From Vibrio crassostreae (lineage in GTDB: Bacteria; Pseudomonadota; Gammaproteobacteria; Enterobacterales; Vibrionaceae): DNA of 64,000 bases. Made by a program: the position numbers and the translations under genes. The DNA is taken from contig NZ_AP025477.1 in NCBI RefSeq assembly GCF_024347415.1, positions 434,001 through 498,000 of the forward strand, written 5' to 3'. Below, piece by piece: positions 1 through 9,972 of the stretch. Below the pieces are notes generated by a model that saw only the letters and a program-made list of their open reading frames with translations, searched no databases and was not told where the DNA came from. The stretch's first letter is position 1. Each line of letters starts with the position of its first letter.

Positions 1-955
1 CTGTGTAACTAGAGATCTCCATCAAGCTTGATGAGTTCTGACAATCGAATTCGTTCGACATCAAAATGTAGTCCAGTACAGATCCAGAAGCGCCGTAGTA
101 GTGGGTTGGTTTGCGTTGTTCGAGCAAGTCTTCTTCATGTAACTGATGGTAAAGATCCCAGCTGTCTTTTAATCGAAAGTGGGATAGCCAATGCTTGCTG
201 TTTTCGTCTCGGTTGATTGAGTAACTCAACAGCCCTTTAAACTCATCATTAAACAGAGGCTTATTAAAATCACCCATCAACACAACAGGCTGGTCGGTCT
301 GGTAACGTTGATTGGTGATGTATTGATGCAGCATCTGAGCTTCTAGACCGCGTTGGACACTCGATAACCAAGAGCCAAGTTGTTCTTGATGGAAGCGAGT
401 GAGCGTGTCACTTTGTGGTTTTTCACCTTGCAGAGCGTTGTCCGCATCGACAGATTCTGCTTTTGGTTCTGTCGGACGCTGTGATTTGAAGTGCACCACA
501 TAACAGTCGGTTGAACCTAAATGGGGTAACGTAATTGTGGCGTGAATAGGCGTTCGGTTGAATGAGAATTTGCCGCCAAGGTTGAATACTGTCAGTAACT
601 TCGAATCTGGTGTAACAGGCTGTACGTTTTCAATCGGGTAACGCGATGCAATACCAACGACAGGTGAGGTGTATAGGTAATCATCTTCAACATGTGCGCT
701 ATCGACAACTGCAAAGTAAGGGTAACCCAGTACTTTCATTAATTGCTCTAAAGATTCAGGGCTAAATATCTCTTGGAAGCCGATCACATCACAATCTAAT
801 GAACGAATCGCTTCAGTCATCCAATGTTGCTTCTTTTGCCATTCTTCGAAGCTGTAGATGTTCTCAAAATCATAATAAGCATTCGGTGGTTCGAGGTAGT
901 TCAAAAGGTTGAACGTTGAGAATGTTATTTGGTTTGGTTTGTTCAAAGTGTCATT
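1..955 (-). CDS. Endonuclease/exonuclease/phosphatase family protein (3' part beyond window)
   Basis: The frame is open on the minus strand from an ATG at 953-955 to the window edge with no stop, so the C-terminal part is missing. The N-terminus reads MTLNKPNQITFSTFNLLNYL, followed by a segment ending CDVIGFQEIF. This is the F-N-L-x-N and D-V-I-x-x-Q-E pattern of the DNase I-like EEP fold, in which the Asn and Glu bind the catalytic metal. A further segment, SPVVGIASRYPI, fits the same family. The substrate (nucleic acid, phospholipid or other phosphoester) cannot be told from this part. No signal peptide is evident. The gene is divergent from yejA and separated from it by about 390 bases. 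Family assignment is fairly sure; the function within the family is open. Confidence 0.8.
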
Positions 956-1349
956 CCATTTAGACCTAGGCTGCAAGGATACTCCAGTAAAGTATAGTTT
1001 GTTGATTATTTAGAACCTAAATTTCGCTTTAGAAGCGAATCAAAGGAAATCTAAGTCGTGGAGGCTTGTGTCATTCACGCTAGCGCAATCTTAGTGCTTC
1101 TGCCTTCCCCCGTACTTTTTTACGCCACCAAACTAATCAAAGCAATCAACTCAATCAAAGCTTACTGCATTCAATAACTTCGAGCTGTAACGAGTTAATT
1201 GTAAATAAACCGTCAGAGATGAAGTGCTGATGGTTTTATTAGTTATTACATGATGTTAGATTTGAACCTATACTTGTTTTAGCGGTGTGTATTCAAAGCC
1301 GATTAATCAAGTTGAATATCGAATTCATAACATTTGAAGGGAGAGTCAA
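956..1349. other. Divergent intergenic region upstream of yejA
   Basis: No credible coding frame was found here. A short perfect dyad (TTCGCTT/AAGCGAA, 3-base loop) lies at 1023-1039. Promoters for the minus-strand hydrolase and for the yej operon should both lie in this gap, but I cannot place them with confidence. A purine-rich ribosome binding site (GGGAGAG) ends a few bases before the yejA ATG. Confidence 0.5.
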
Positions 1350-3242
1350 ATGGGAACAGTTTTCCGAAGCAAAGCCTCGCAGCGCACTCAGTTTTTCAGG
1401 TTAAATTTAACTTCATGTGCAGTCATGCTGCCGCTTATTGCTCTATATCCCTCCGTTACACACGCTTCTGATACCGAAACACCTGCCGTCACCGTAATTG
1501 AAACCACTCAACTGGTTGGTTTTGGTGAAGCGAAATATCCAGCCGATTTCACTCACTTTGATTACGTTAATCCTGATGCGCCAAAACTAGGTAAAGTGAC
1601 CTACGGCAGCATTGGCACCTACGATAGCTTTAATCGATTCGGTTCTCGCGGCGTTGCTGCAAGTTACACGGGTGAGATTTACGATACCTTGATGTTTTCT
1701 CCGAGCGACGAGATTGATGCGTATTATCCATTAATCGCCTCAAAGGTTCGCTACGCCAGTGATTTCACTTGGATGGAAATTGATATCAATCCAAAAGCCA
1801 GATTCAATGATGGTGAGCCTATTACGGCTCATGATGTGGCATTCACCTTTAATAAGTTTTCAACCGAGGGTGTGCCTCAATACCGTGTCTATTACAAAGA
1901 AATTAAGTCAGTCACCGCGGTTTCTGATTTAGTGGTTCGTATTGAGATGGAGAAGCCAAACCGCGAGAAGTTGTTTAGCTTTGCCCAAAGTACTCGCGTA
2001 TTGCCAGAGCATTATTGGAAAGATAAGAAGCTGTCTGAACCTTTGAGTGAGCCGCCGGTAGGAAGTGGCCCTTATAAGATCATCAGCTATAAATCGGGTC
2101 AAAGCGTGACTTACGGTTTAGATGAAAATTACTGGGCAGCCGACCTGCCTGTTAACGTCGGTCGTAATAACTTCAAAGAAGTACAATACGATTACTACCG
2201 TGACGACACAGTAATGCTAGAAGCCTTCAAAGCAGGGGAGTTCGATCTTCGAACCGAAAACTCAGCTAAGTTTTGGGCCAATTCATACACGGGCGCGAAC
2301 TTCGATAAAGGCTACATCATCAAAGAAGAGATCAACCATGAGAAGCCAGAAACGACTCAAGGTTTTGTCTTCAACATTCAATCTCCTGTGTTCTCAGATC
2401 CAAAGGTTCGTGAAGCGTTAACCTACGCGATGGACTTTGAGTGGATGAACAAGAACATGTTCTACGGTCAGTACAAGCGCACTCGTAGTTATTTCCAAAA
2501 CACCGACTATGAAGCGAAAGGCTTGCCAAGCGAAGCTGAAGTAGCGTTGCTGTCTCAGTACAAAGATCAGATTCCTCCGCGAGTGTTTACCGAAGAATTC
2601 CAGCCTCCAGTCACCGATGGTAGTGGCCGTATTCGTAGCCAGATGCGTACTGCTTTCAAGCTCATGAAAGAAGCGGGTTGGGTGCTGAAAGACAAAGTGA
2701 TGACCAACGAAAAGACTGGCAAGCCGATGTCATTTGAGTTGTTGATTTACAGCCCAACCACGGAGCGTATTGCAACGCCGGTTCAGAAGAACTTGAAGCG
2801 TATGGGTATCGAGATGAAGATCCGTACCATCGATACGACTCAGTATATCAAGCGTCTTCGTGATCGTGATTTCGACATGGTGTCTTCGTCATTTTCTGCC
2901 AACCCTTATCCTAGCCCGAACTTAATGATTGTTTGGAACTCTAACTACATTGATTCTACTTACAATACTGCAGGTGTAATGGATCCAGTGGTTGACGCGT
3001 TAACAGAACAAATCGCGAGCAACCAACAGCATCCTGAAAAGCTTCTTACACTAGGTCGTTCGCTAGACCGTGTATTGCAGTGGAATTTCTACAACATCCC
3101 TCAATGGCACGTCGGTGAATATCGCGTAGCAATGTGGGACAAGTTTGAGCGTCCAGATGTATTACCTAAATACGATTTAGGCATTGATACATGGTGGATT
3201 TCAGAAGAGAAGGCGGCTTTGCTTCCTGAAAAACGTCGCTAG
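1350..3242 (+). CDS. yejA: Peptide ABC transporter periplasmic binding protein YejA
   Basis: This is the solute-binding component of the YejABEF importer, which in E. coli takes up microcin C and other short peptides. The 630-residue length fits YejA (about 600). The first 40 residues form a signal peptide with a hydrophobic stretch ending near THASD. The mature protein has family 5 solute-binding features, including a start that resembles YejA (FGEAKYPADFTHFDYVNP) and an ARFNDGEPITAHDVAFTF segment typical of oligopeptide-binding proteins. It is the first gene of the operon, with yejB beginning 12 bases after its stop. The identification rests on the protein family plus the full yejABEF order downstream. 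The natural ligand in Vibrio is unknown. Confidence 0.92.
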   Translation: MGTVFRSKASQRTQFFRLNLTSCAVMLPLIALYPSVTHASDTETPAVTVIETTQLVGFGEAKYPADFTHFDYVNPDAPKLGKVTYGSIGTYDSFNRFGSRGVAASYTGEIYDTLMFSPSDEIDAYYPLIASKVRYASDFTWMEIDINPKARFNDGEPITAHDVAFTFNKFSTEGVPQYRVYYKEIKSVTAVSDLVVRIEMEKPNREKLFSFAQSTRVLPEHYWKDKKLSEPLSEPPVGSGPYKIISYKSGQSVTYGLDENYWAADLPVNVGRNNFKEVQYDYYRDDTVMLEAFKAGEFDLRTENSAKFWANSYTGANFDKGYIIKEEINHEKPETTQGFVFNIQSPVFSDPKVREALTYAMDFEWMNKNMFYGQYKRTRSYFQNTDYEAKGLPSEAEVALLSQYKDQIPPRVFTEEFQPPVTDGSGRIRSQMRTAFKLMKEAGWVLKDKVMTNEKTGKPMSFELLIYSPTTERIATPVQKNLKRMGIEMKIRTIDTTQYIKRLRDRDFDMVSSSFSANPYPSPNLMIVWNSNYIDSTYNTAGVMDPVVDALTEQIASNQQHPEKLLTLGRSLDRVLQWNFYNIPQWHVGEYRVAMWDKFERPDVLPKYDLGIDTWWISEEKAALLPEKRR

Positions 3243-3254
3243 GAGTTAGTTAGC

Positions 3255-4343
3255 ATGGCCGCGTATATATTTCGGCGTTTACTATTGGTGATCCCCACGT
3301 TGTGGGCGATTATCACGATCAACTTTTTCATTATTCAGATTGCACCTGGTGGGCCGGTAGAACAAGCTGTTGCCCAATTAGAAGGGCACAACTCTGGGAT
3401 CATGGAGCGCTTTTCTGGTGGTGGACAAGAAGTTGATTTAAGCGAAAGTGACCAAGCTTCTGCCAGTGGTTATAAAGGCTCACGCGGGCTTGATCCGGAA
3501 GTGGTTGAAGAGATCAAAAAGCAGTTTGGTTTTGATAAGCCGATTCATGTTCGCTACTTCGACATGTTGAAAAATTACGCGACCTTTAACTTTGGTGAAA
3601 GCCTGTTTAAGGGCGGTAACGTGATTGATTTGATCATTGAGCGTTTACCTGTCTCCATTTCCTTGGGGTTGTGGAGTACGTTAATCATCTATGTGATTTC
3701 GATACCTTTAGGCATCATGAAGGCGATACATCACGGTTCTCGCTTCGATATTTGGTCGAGCGCGGTCGTGATTGTCGGCTATGCCGTTCCGGGCTTCTTG
3801 TTTGCGATTATCCTGATTATTTTGTTCGCGAGTGGTAACTACTTCAGTTGGTTCCCATTGCGTGGCTTGGTATCAAGTAACTTTGAGCAGCTTAATTGGT
3901 ATCAGCAAATTGGCGACTATTTCTGGCACTTAGCATTGCCTATTTTTGCGATGGTTATCGGTGGCTTTGCCACACTCAGCATGCTGACCAAAAACTCCTT
4001 CCTTGATGAAATCAATAAGCAATATGTGGTGACTGCGAGAGCGAAAGGCTTGGACGAGAGCAGTATTCTCTATAAGCACGTTTTCCGTAACGCCATGCTG
4101 ATCATTATTGCGGGTTTCCCAAGCGCATTTATTAGTATTTTCTTCACGGGTTCTATGTTGATTGAAGTGATGTTTTCACTCGAAGGAATTGGTCTGCTTG
4201 GCTTTGAATCAACCATTCAACGTGACTATCCCGTGGTGTTCAGCTCTCTCTATATCATGACCTTGCTTGGCTTGGTGCTGAGCATTATCTCCGACCTGAC
4301 GTATACCTGGGTTGATCCTCGAATTGATTTTGAAGCGCGTTAA
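3255..4343 (+). CDS. yejB: Peptide ABC transporter permease YejB
   Basis: Inner-membrane permease of the Yej importer. The N-terminus ([18 protein letters not shown]) is the first transmembrane helix typical of DppB/OppB-type permeases. The C-terminal half carries several more helices and the cytoplasmic EAA-type loop ([20 protein letters not shown]) that contacts the ATPase. At 362 residues it matches YejB. It follows yejA by 12 bases and precedes yejE by about 30, so it is co-transcribed. The charged insert at about residues 45-85, rich in Glu, Ser and Gly, is expected between the first two helices of this subfamily. Confidence 0.93.
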   Translation: MAAYIFRRLLLVIPTLWAIITINFFIIQIAPGGPVEQAVAQLEGHNSGIMERFSGGGQEVDLSESDQASASGYKGSRGLDPEVVEEIKKQFGFDKPIHVRYFDMLKNYATFNFGESLFKGGNVIDLIIERLPVSISLGLWSTLIIYVISIPLGIMKAIHHGSRFDIWSSAVVIVGYAVPGFLFAIILIILFASGNYFSWFPLRGLVSSNFEQLNWYQQIGDYFWHLALPIFAMVIGGFATLSMLTKNSFLDEINKQYVVTARAKGLDESSILYKHVFRNAMLIIIAGFPSAFISIFFTGSMLIEVMFSLEGIGLLGFESTIQRDYPVVFSSLYIMTLLGLVLSIISDLTYTWVDPRIDFEAR

Positions 4344-4374
4344 TGGCGAACGAATAACAAGGTATTGATAATAA

Positions 4375-5397
4375 ATGTTTAACAACCCTTTAGCTGAAGC
4401 TCGTTGGTTACGTTTTAAAGCAAACAAGCGTGGTTTTATCTCCCTTTGGATATTTACCATCTTGTTTGGACTGAGCCTGTTCGCTGAGATCATCGCTAAC
4501 GATAAGCCTTTATTGGTTTCTTATGATAATCAGTGGTTTGTGCCTGTTATCAATGAATACGCCGAGACGGAATTTGGTGGTGAGTTTGAAACTGAAGCCG
4601 ACTATAAAGATCCGTATGTTATTGAGCTCATCGAAGACAGCGGTTACATCGTGTGGCCAATCATTCCGTTTAGCTACGACACGATAAACTTCGATATTTC
4701 AGGTGCGGTGCCATCTGAACCTGATTCTGTGAATTGGCTAGGAACCGATGATAAGGGGCGAGATGTATTAGCTCGTATCATTTATGGCTTCCGTATTTCT
4801 GTTCTATTTGGTTTTATTCTGACCATTGTATCGAGCGTGATCGGTGTCGTCGTCGGGGCAACACAAGGGTACTACGGTGGTTGGGTTGATCTATTCGGGC
4901 AGCGCTTCATTGAAGTCTGGTCTGGTATGCCGACCCTGTTCTTGCTGATCATTCTATCGAGTTTTATTGAGCCTAATTTCTGGTGGTTGCTGGGGATTAT
5001 GGTGCTGTTCAGTTGGATGAGTTTAGTTGGCATCGTGCGAGCGGAATTCTTACGCTGCCGAAACTTTGACTATGTGCGTGCTGCTCAGGCCATGGGCGTT
5101 GATGATAAACGCATTATGCTTCGTCACATGCTGCCCAACGCGATGGTTGCTTCGTTAACCATGATGCCGTTTATTCTTTCTGGCTCGGTGACCACATTAA
5201 CCTCATTAGATTTCTTGGGCTTTGGTCTTTCTGCGGGTTCGCCTTCATTAGGTGAGCTTTTGGCGCAAGGTAAAGCGAACTTACAAGCGCCTTGGCTTGG
5301 TATCTCTGCTTTCGTTGTGCTTTCACTGATGCTTACGTTACTTGTCTTCGTTGGTGAAGCGGTACGTGATGCCTTCGACCCGCATCAACAGAAGTAA
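4375..5397 (+). CDS. yejE: Peptide ABC transporter permease YejE
   Basis: Second permease of the Yej importer, of the DppC/OppC type. It has an N-terminal transmembrane helix after a basic stretch (RFKANKRGFISLWIF), a periplasmic segment of about 100 residues, the GTDDKGRDVLARIIYGFRIS motif that opens the permease domain, and an EAA loop (RAAQAMGVDDKRIMLRHMLP). The length of 340 residues agrees with E. coli YejE (about 341). It lies between yejB and yejF with short gaps (31 and 9 bases), as expected for an operon. Confidence 0.93.
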   Translation: MFNNPLAEARWLRFKANKRGFISLWIFTILFGLSLFAEIIANDKPLLVSYDNQWFVPVINEYAETEFGGEFETEADYKDPYVIELIEDSGYIVWPIIPFSYDTINFDISGAVPSEPDSVNWLGTDDKGRDVLARIIYGFRISVLFGFILTIVSSVIGVVVGATQGYYGGWVDLFGQRFIEVWSGMPTLFLLIILSSFIEPNFWWLLGIMVLFSWMSLVGIVRAEFLRCRNFDYVRAAQAMGVDDKRIMLRHMLPNAMVASLTMMPFILSGSVTTLTSLDFLGFGLSAGSPSLGELLAQGKANLQAPWLGISAFVVLSLMLTLLVFVGEAVRDAFDPHQQK

Positions 5398-5406
5398 GGA
5401 TAGGTT

Positions 5407-7029
5407 ATGACTTTAAATACAGTTCCTGCTTCTCCAGTTTTAACGATAGACAAACTGTCTGTCGGTTTCGGGCGAAAAGATTCGATAGAACAAGTGACAC
5501 AAGATGTCTCTTTAGAAATATACAAAGGTGAAACGCTCGCGCTGGTAGGCGAGAGTGGTTCTGGTAAATCGGTCACGGCTAATTCGATTTTAAAGCTGTT
5601 ACCTAAAGGTTCGTCCCACTACCTAAACGGTAAGATCAATTTCTCTGGCACCGATATTCTGAGTTGTTCAGAAAGGCAATTGCGCGGGATTCGTGGTGGT
5701 CGCATTGGGATGATCTTCCAAGAACCTATGGTTTCGCTTAATCCACTTCATCGAATCGGAAAACAATTGGTTGAAACCTTAGCCATTCACCGAGGTATGC
5801 GAACCAACAAAGCGCAAGCCTTGGCGATAGAGTGGCTCTCAAAGGTGGGTATTCGTTACCCAGAGCAAAAAATTTCAGCCTATCCACATGAATTATCTGG
5901 TGGCGAACGTCAGCGTGTAATGATTGCGATGGCTCTCATCAATGAACCTGAGTTGCTTATTGCCGATGAGCCGACAACAGCACTAGACGTGTCGGTACAA
6001 GCGCAGATACTCGACCTGTTAAAAGATCTACAGCAAGAGCTGGGCATGGCGATGCTGTTTATCACCCATGACTTGAGTATCGTTCGTAAAATTGCCGACA
6101 GAGTCGCGGTAATGAAAGACGGTCGTCTTGTTGAAAGCAACGACTGCAAAACGCTGTTTAGCGCGCCTGCTCACCCTTACACTCAGAAACTCATCAACTC
6201 TGATCCAAAAGGTTTACCTGTTCCTGTATCACCAGAAAGCAAACCTCTGCTTGATGTGAACCAACTGCGCGTTTGGTTCCCGATTACTGGCGGTTTGTTC
6301 AAGCGTACTATTTCGCATGTTAAAGCCGTCACGGATATGGAGTTCACCTTGAAGAAAGGCCACTCCATCGGCCTAGTCGGTGAGAGTGGCTCGGGTAAAT
6401 CAACAACTGGTATGGCGATTTTGAAGCTGGTGGAGAGTGAAGGTTCGATTACTTATTCGAACGAACAGCTTCAAGGCTTAAACCGCCAACAGATGTTGCC
6501 ATTTCGAAGCCGTATGCAAGTTGTCTTTCAAGACCCGTTCTCGGCATTGAACCCAAGGATGTCGGTCGCGCAAGTGATCGGTGAAGGTTTACTGGTTCAT
6601 CAACAATTGGATGAGCTTGAACTAGACCAACGCATCTGTGACGTTATGAAAGAGGTCGACCTTGATCCTGAAACTCGTCATCGTTATCCGAATGAATTTT
6701 CTGGCGGGCAAAGGCAGCGTATCGCGATTGCTCGTGCTTTGATTCTGAAGCCAGAGTTTATCTTACTCGATGAACCGACGTCGTCACTCGACAGAACTGT
6801 TCAAGCGCAAGTGCTAGATCTACTGAAGTCACTTCAAGAAAAGTATGACCTGACGTACCTATTCATTAGTCATGATTTGAATGTCGTGAAGTCCCTATGT
6901 CATTACACCATCGTGATGAAAGCGGGAGAGGTGATAGAGAAGGGTGATACTGAGACTTTGTTTGGTAATCCGCAGCATGAATACACCAAGCAGTTGGTTA
7001 GCCTCTCGAATGTCGGTGGGGCTTTATAA
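5407..7029 (+). CDS. yejF: Peptide ABC transporter ATP-binding protein YejF (double ABC)
   Basis: ATPase of the Yej importer, with two complete ABC cassettes fused in one 540-residue chain. Each half has a Walker A (GESGSGKS), a signature ([15 protein letters not shown] in the first, [15 protein letters not shown] in the second) and a Walker B ([12 protein letters not shown] and [12 protein letters not shown]). Both nucleotide sites therefore look competent. Each half also ends with the HPYT or HEYT segment typical of Opp/Dpp-type ATPases. It starts 9 bases after yejE and is the last gene of the operon. I saw no strong terminator directly after it. Confidence 0.94.
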   Translation: MTLNTVPASPVLTIDKLSVGFGRKDSIEQVTQDVSLEIYKGETLALVGESGSGKSVTANSILKLLPKGSSHYLNGKINFSGTDILSCSERQLRGIRGGRIGMIFQEPMVSLNPLHRIGKQLVETLAIHRGMRTNKAQALAIEWLSKVGIRYPEQKISAYPHELSGGERQRVMIAMALINEPELLIADEPTTALDVSVQAQILDLLKDLQQELGMAMLFITHDLSIVRKIADRVAVMKDGRLVESNDCKTLFSAPAHPYTQKLINSDPKGLPVPVSPESKPLLDVNQLRVWFPITGGLFKRTISHVKAVTDMEFTLKKGHSIGLVGESGSGKSTTGMAILKLVESEGSITYSNEQLQGLNRQQMLPFRSRMQVVFQDPFSALNPRMSVAQVIGEGLLVHQQLDELELDQRICDVMKEVDLDPETRHRYPNEFSGGQRQRIAIARALILKPEFILLDEPTSSLDRTVQAQVLDLLKSLQEKYDLTYLFISHDLNVVKSLCHYTIVMKAGEVIEKGDTETLFGNPQHEYTKQLVSLSNVGGAL

Positions 7030-7145
7030 CGCAGAGAGTTTATTAAAACAAACAGGCTCTGGTTGAATTCAACATGGTCATTTACTTGTTTTACGATTAC
7101 ACTGCGCCCAATATTTCAGAAGTACATATTTAGGTAGAGGTCACC

Positions 7146-7700
7146 ATGGACCAAGAACATTACGAAGACGCTGATTACGAAGGCCAAGAGCTGGGCGAAG
7201 AAGGCGAAGAGATTGAAATCGAAGCAATTGGTATTGATGTTTCATCACAGCCAATCGAACTCTACAAGGTGTTTAAAATTGCTAACCTAGTGAGTGGTGG
7301 CGGTGAAGCTAAACACATCATCTCTGAAGGCTACGTAGCGGTAAATGGTGAGCTAGAAACGCGTAAGCGTCGCAAAATGTACGATGGTGACTTCTTTGAA
7401 TTCAACCAAGAGTACTATGTAGTGGTGTGTGATCAGCCAGTACAAGAAGAATCAGAAAAGCCGAAAAAGAAAGAAGCGCCTAAAAAAGATAACAAGGCGA
7501 AGAAAGGTCAGTCTAAAAAGGATTCTAAGAAGAAAGAGTCTAAGAAAAGCAAAGCTGAAATGCTAAGCGCAAAGGCTGAACCAAAGAAAGAGAAAAAAGA
7601 GAAAAAAGAGAAAAAAGAGAAGAAACCGAAAAAGAAAGCGGATACGCCTAAGCCAACACGTGACGATAAAAGCGGCCGTAATTCGATTGAATTCTTCTAA
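7146..7700 (+). CDS. S4-domain RNA-binding protein with lysine-rich repeat tail
   Basis: A 184-residue protein in three parts. The first 28 or so residues are very acidic. Residues about 30-98 form an S4-like RNA-binding domain (IELYKVFKIANLVSGGGEAK, then EGYVAVNGELETRKRRKMYD), similar to YbcJ/RluB-type S4 modules. The tail from about residue 100 to 175 is composed almost entirely of Lys, Glu, Ala and Pro. Three exact 9-base repeats at 7590-7616 encode part of the tail. A likely role is binding structured RNA or ribosomes, with the tail disordered. The ATG follows a good AGAGGT site. The neighbouring yej operon is probably unrelated. Confidence 0.8.
   Translation: MDQEHYEDADYEGQELGEEGEEIEIEAIGIDVSSQPIELYKVFKIANLVSGGGEAKHIISEGYVAVNGELETRKRRKMYDGDFFEFNQEYYVVVCDQPVQEESEKPKKKEAPKKDNKAKKGQSKKDSKKKESKKSKAEMLSAKAEPKKEKKEKKEKKEKKPKKKADTPKPTRDDKSGRNSIEFF
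7590..7625 (+). repeat. 9-base tandem repeat in the S4 protein tail
   Basis: The unit GAGAAAAAA occurs three times exactly (7590-7598, 7599-7607, 7608-7616) and a fourth time with one change (7617-7625). It encodes repeated Glu-Lys-Lys. A run of this kind can change copy number by slippage in whole-codon steps, altering tail length without breaking the frame. Confidence 0.9.
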
Positions 7701-7811
7701 ACTACAGTTCTAATCGACGGCTCTAAACTGCTTTTCTAAAACGAATCTTTTAAAACTATTCGTTTGAACATCAAGCAACGTTAGACCTCGGTTTTACGTT
7801 AAGCAGATATC

Positions 7812-7840
7812 AAAAGGCTCACTAGTTAGTGAGCTTTTTT
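7812..7840 (+). terminator. Rho-independent terminator after the S4 protein gene
   Basis: The stem GCTCACT (7817-7823) pairs with AGTGAGC (7828-7834) around an AGTT loop, followed by six T. A short A run on the other side means it may also stop the minus-strand LysR transcript arriving from the right. Confidence 0.88.
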
Positions 7841-7863
7841 GTTGGTGTAATTTAGCTTCCGGC

Positions 7864-8745
7864 CTAATTTTCTTTTTGATTAGCCACAAACTCCACAAAC
7901 CTATCCCTGAGTGGATTTTCACTCTTCCCATTCCATATCAACCCCACTGGCCAAGTGGCGTATTCACCTTCTAACGCAATGAATGCCACATCGGTGTTAC
8001 TAATGAACTGAGCACTGTTAGGAACAATGGTGAAGCCGATATTGGCAGAAACCAAGGCAAGCAGGGTGAGAATATCATCGGCTTCTTGCGTTTTTGATAA
8101 GTCGATTTTATTCGCAAGACAATATTGTTGAATCTGTCTGTCTAATCCGGGGCCACGATGTTGGGTCAGCTTTAGATAAGGCCATTTCGATAACTCAGAG
8201 ACAACGAGATTTTTGCTTGGCGCTTGCTTGAGAAGATCTTTGTGTATCGCGACCACAAGTGAATCATTGAACAACGTTAGGCTTTCTAAATCCGATGATT
8301 CTGGTATCCGATTGAAGCTGATATCGAGATCATGGCTCAATAACTCATCTGTTTGTTGCTTGGAAGGTGTGTCATTTAAGGTGACATGAACGTCTGAGTA
8401 CCGTTGTTTATAAGCTGCAATAAGCTTGGGTGCTCCATGATAAGTAGACACGCCAAAGCCAATGTTCAAATGTCCCTGAGTCCCTTTTACCACCGAGCCA
8501 GATAGCTGCTCAAACGCTTGCATTGAATGAACTAAACGTTGGGCTTCTGCCAGTAACGTTTTTCCTGCGTGCGTGAGCTCTGCGCCATTCCTACCACGAG
8601 AAAACAGAGACGCCCCAATGTTGGATTCAAGTCGTTGAATCTTTTTAGTGAGTGCAGATTGAGTAATGTAGAGCTGTTCTGACGCCAAGCGGTAATTACC
8701 CGATTTAGCCAACTGGCAGAATGCCTTCAGTAAATCAAATTCCAT
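7864..8745 (-). CDS. LysR-family transcriptional regulator next to nitrilase
   Basis: A 293-residue LysR-type regulator. The N-terminal winged helix-turn-helix reads MEFDLLKAFCQLAKSGNYRL, then ASEQLYITQSALTKKIQRLE, which is the standard pattern. The rest is a periplasmic-binding-protein-like effector domain. It is transcribed divergently from the nitrilase-family gene with about 105 bases between start codons, the classic arrangement for LysR control of a neighbour. The AT-rich gap contains imperfect dyads around 8767-8800, but no clean operator. The inducer is unknown. Confidence 0.9.
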   Translation of the reverse strand: MEFDLLKAFCQLAKSGNYRLASEQLYITQSALTKKIQRLESNIGASLFSRGRNGAELTHAGKTLLAEAQRLVHSMQAFEQLSGSVVKGTQGHLNIGFGVSTYHGAPKLIAAYKQRYSDVHVTLNDTPSKQQTDELLSHDLDISFNRIPESSDLESLTLFNDSLVVAIHKDLLKQAPSKNLVVSELSKWPYLKLTQHRGPGLDRQIQQYCLANKIDLSKTQEADDILTLLALVSANIGFTIVPNSAQFISNTDVAFIALEGEYATWPVGLIWNGKSENPLRDRFVEFVANQKEN

Positions 8746-8850
8746 TCCAAATGCTCATTGAATTGAGAATATGTTTCATTATATGGAATTGAATTGATTT
8801 TTTATACTAGGTTCATACCAATCAGATAAAGCAAAGCTTGAGGACGAATC

Positions 8851-9813
8851 ATGAAGAAAGACATCAAAGTAGCGTCGGTTCAATTTAACCACCACGCAGG
8901 TGATAAGGCGTATAACTTATCGGTTATAGAGCAATACGTTCAACAAGCTGCGGACAGTGGCGTGGAGATCATCAGTTTTCCTGAGATGTGCATCACTGGC
9001 TACTGGCATGTGTCTGCTTTGTCTCGCGATGAAATTGAAGTGTTAGCGGAACCTGTACCGAGCGGTGAATCAACTCAAAAACTCATTTCGCTGGCAACAC
9101 AATTTGGCATGAGTGTTGGTGCGGGCTTGATAGAGCAGGGTACTGATGGCGAGTTATACAACACCTACGTATTTGCCATGCCAAATGGAGAAGTTCAGAA
9201 ACACCGTAAACTGCACACCTTTGTTAGCTCTCACATGAGCAGTGGCGACCAATACACGGTGTTCGATACGCCGCATGGCTGCAAAGTCGGTATCTTGATT
9301 TGTTGGGATAACAACTTGGTCGAAAATGTCAGGATCACTGCGTTGAAAGGTGCAGATATATTGATTGCACCACACCAAACGGGCGGTTGTCATTCACGAA
9401 GCCCGAATGCGATGAAGCGTATTGACCCAGAGTTATGGTTTAACCGAGATGAAAACCTAGATGCGATTCGTGCTGAAATGCAGGGCAAGAATGGCCGCGA
9501 GTGGTTAATGCGTTGGTTGCCTGCAAGAGCGCACGACAACGGTATGTTTGTTGTGTTTAGTAATGGTGTCGGCGTTGATATGGATGAAGTAAGAACAGGC
9601 AATGCGATGGTCCTCAGCCCTTATGGTGAAATCATTGCTGAGACCGATAGTGTTGATAACGATATGGTGATTGCTGAGCTAAAAGCAGAAGAGTTAGACA
9701 TGTGTACTGGTAGACGCTGGATTCGTGGCCGTAAGCCAGAGTTATATCATTCACTCACACAACCTCTTGGTCATGAACTTGATCCACACCAAGCACGTTT
9801 TGCAGAGAAGTAA
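8851..9813 (+). CDS. Nitrilase-superfamily carbon-nitrogen hydrolase
   Basis: A 320-residue amidase or nitrilase-type enzyme that would cleave a non-peptide C-N bond. The catalytic triad is visible: Glu45 (SFPEMCITGYW), Lys120 (KHRKLHTF) and Cys151 (GILICWDNN). No signal peptide is present, so it is cytosolic. The sequence does not show whether it acts on an amide, a nitrile or an N-carbamoyl compound. The divergent LysR gene probably regulates it. It stands alone with no co-directional partner, and a hairpin separates it from the convergent atp operon. Confidence 0.88.
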   Translation: MKKDIKVASVQFNHHAGDKAYNLSVIEQYVQQAADSGVEIISFPEMCITGYWHVSALSRDEIEVLAEPVPSGESTQKLISLATQFGMSVGAGLIEQGTDGELYNTYVFAMPNGEVQKHRKLHTFVSSHMSSGDQYTVFDTPHGCKVGILICWDNNLVENVRITALKGADILIAPHQTGGCHSRSPNAMKRIDPELWFNRDENLDAIRAEMQGKNGREWLMRWLPARAHDNGMFVVFSNGVGVDMDEVRTGNAMVLSPYGEIIAETDSVDNDMVIAELKAEELDMCTGRRWIRGRKPELYHSLTQPLGHELDPHQARFAEK

Positions 9814-9897
9814 TTTTGTAAGTGCTGGTGGAAAAGGATGCACTAGGGGCGGTTGAAAGGGAGGGGAGAGTTGAAAGATAGGAGAGAAAGCCTGATG

Positions 9898-9936
9898 TAG
9901 TCCACCCACTTAAATCATGTTTAAGTGGGTAGACTA
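9898..9936. terminator. Hairpin between the nitrilase gene and atpC
   Basis: Eleven perfect pairs (ACCCACTTAAA at 9904-9914 with TTTAAGTGGGT at 9920-9930, 5-base loop) plus flanking pairs after one mismatch. It lies between convergent genes. There is no long T run on either side, so it is a probable but not textbook bidirectional terminator. Confidence 0.65.
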
Positions 9937-9972
9937 TTTACACATCAAGCATCAAACGTCTGAGTTCTATTC

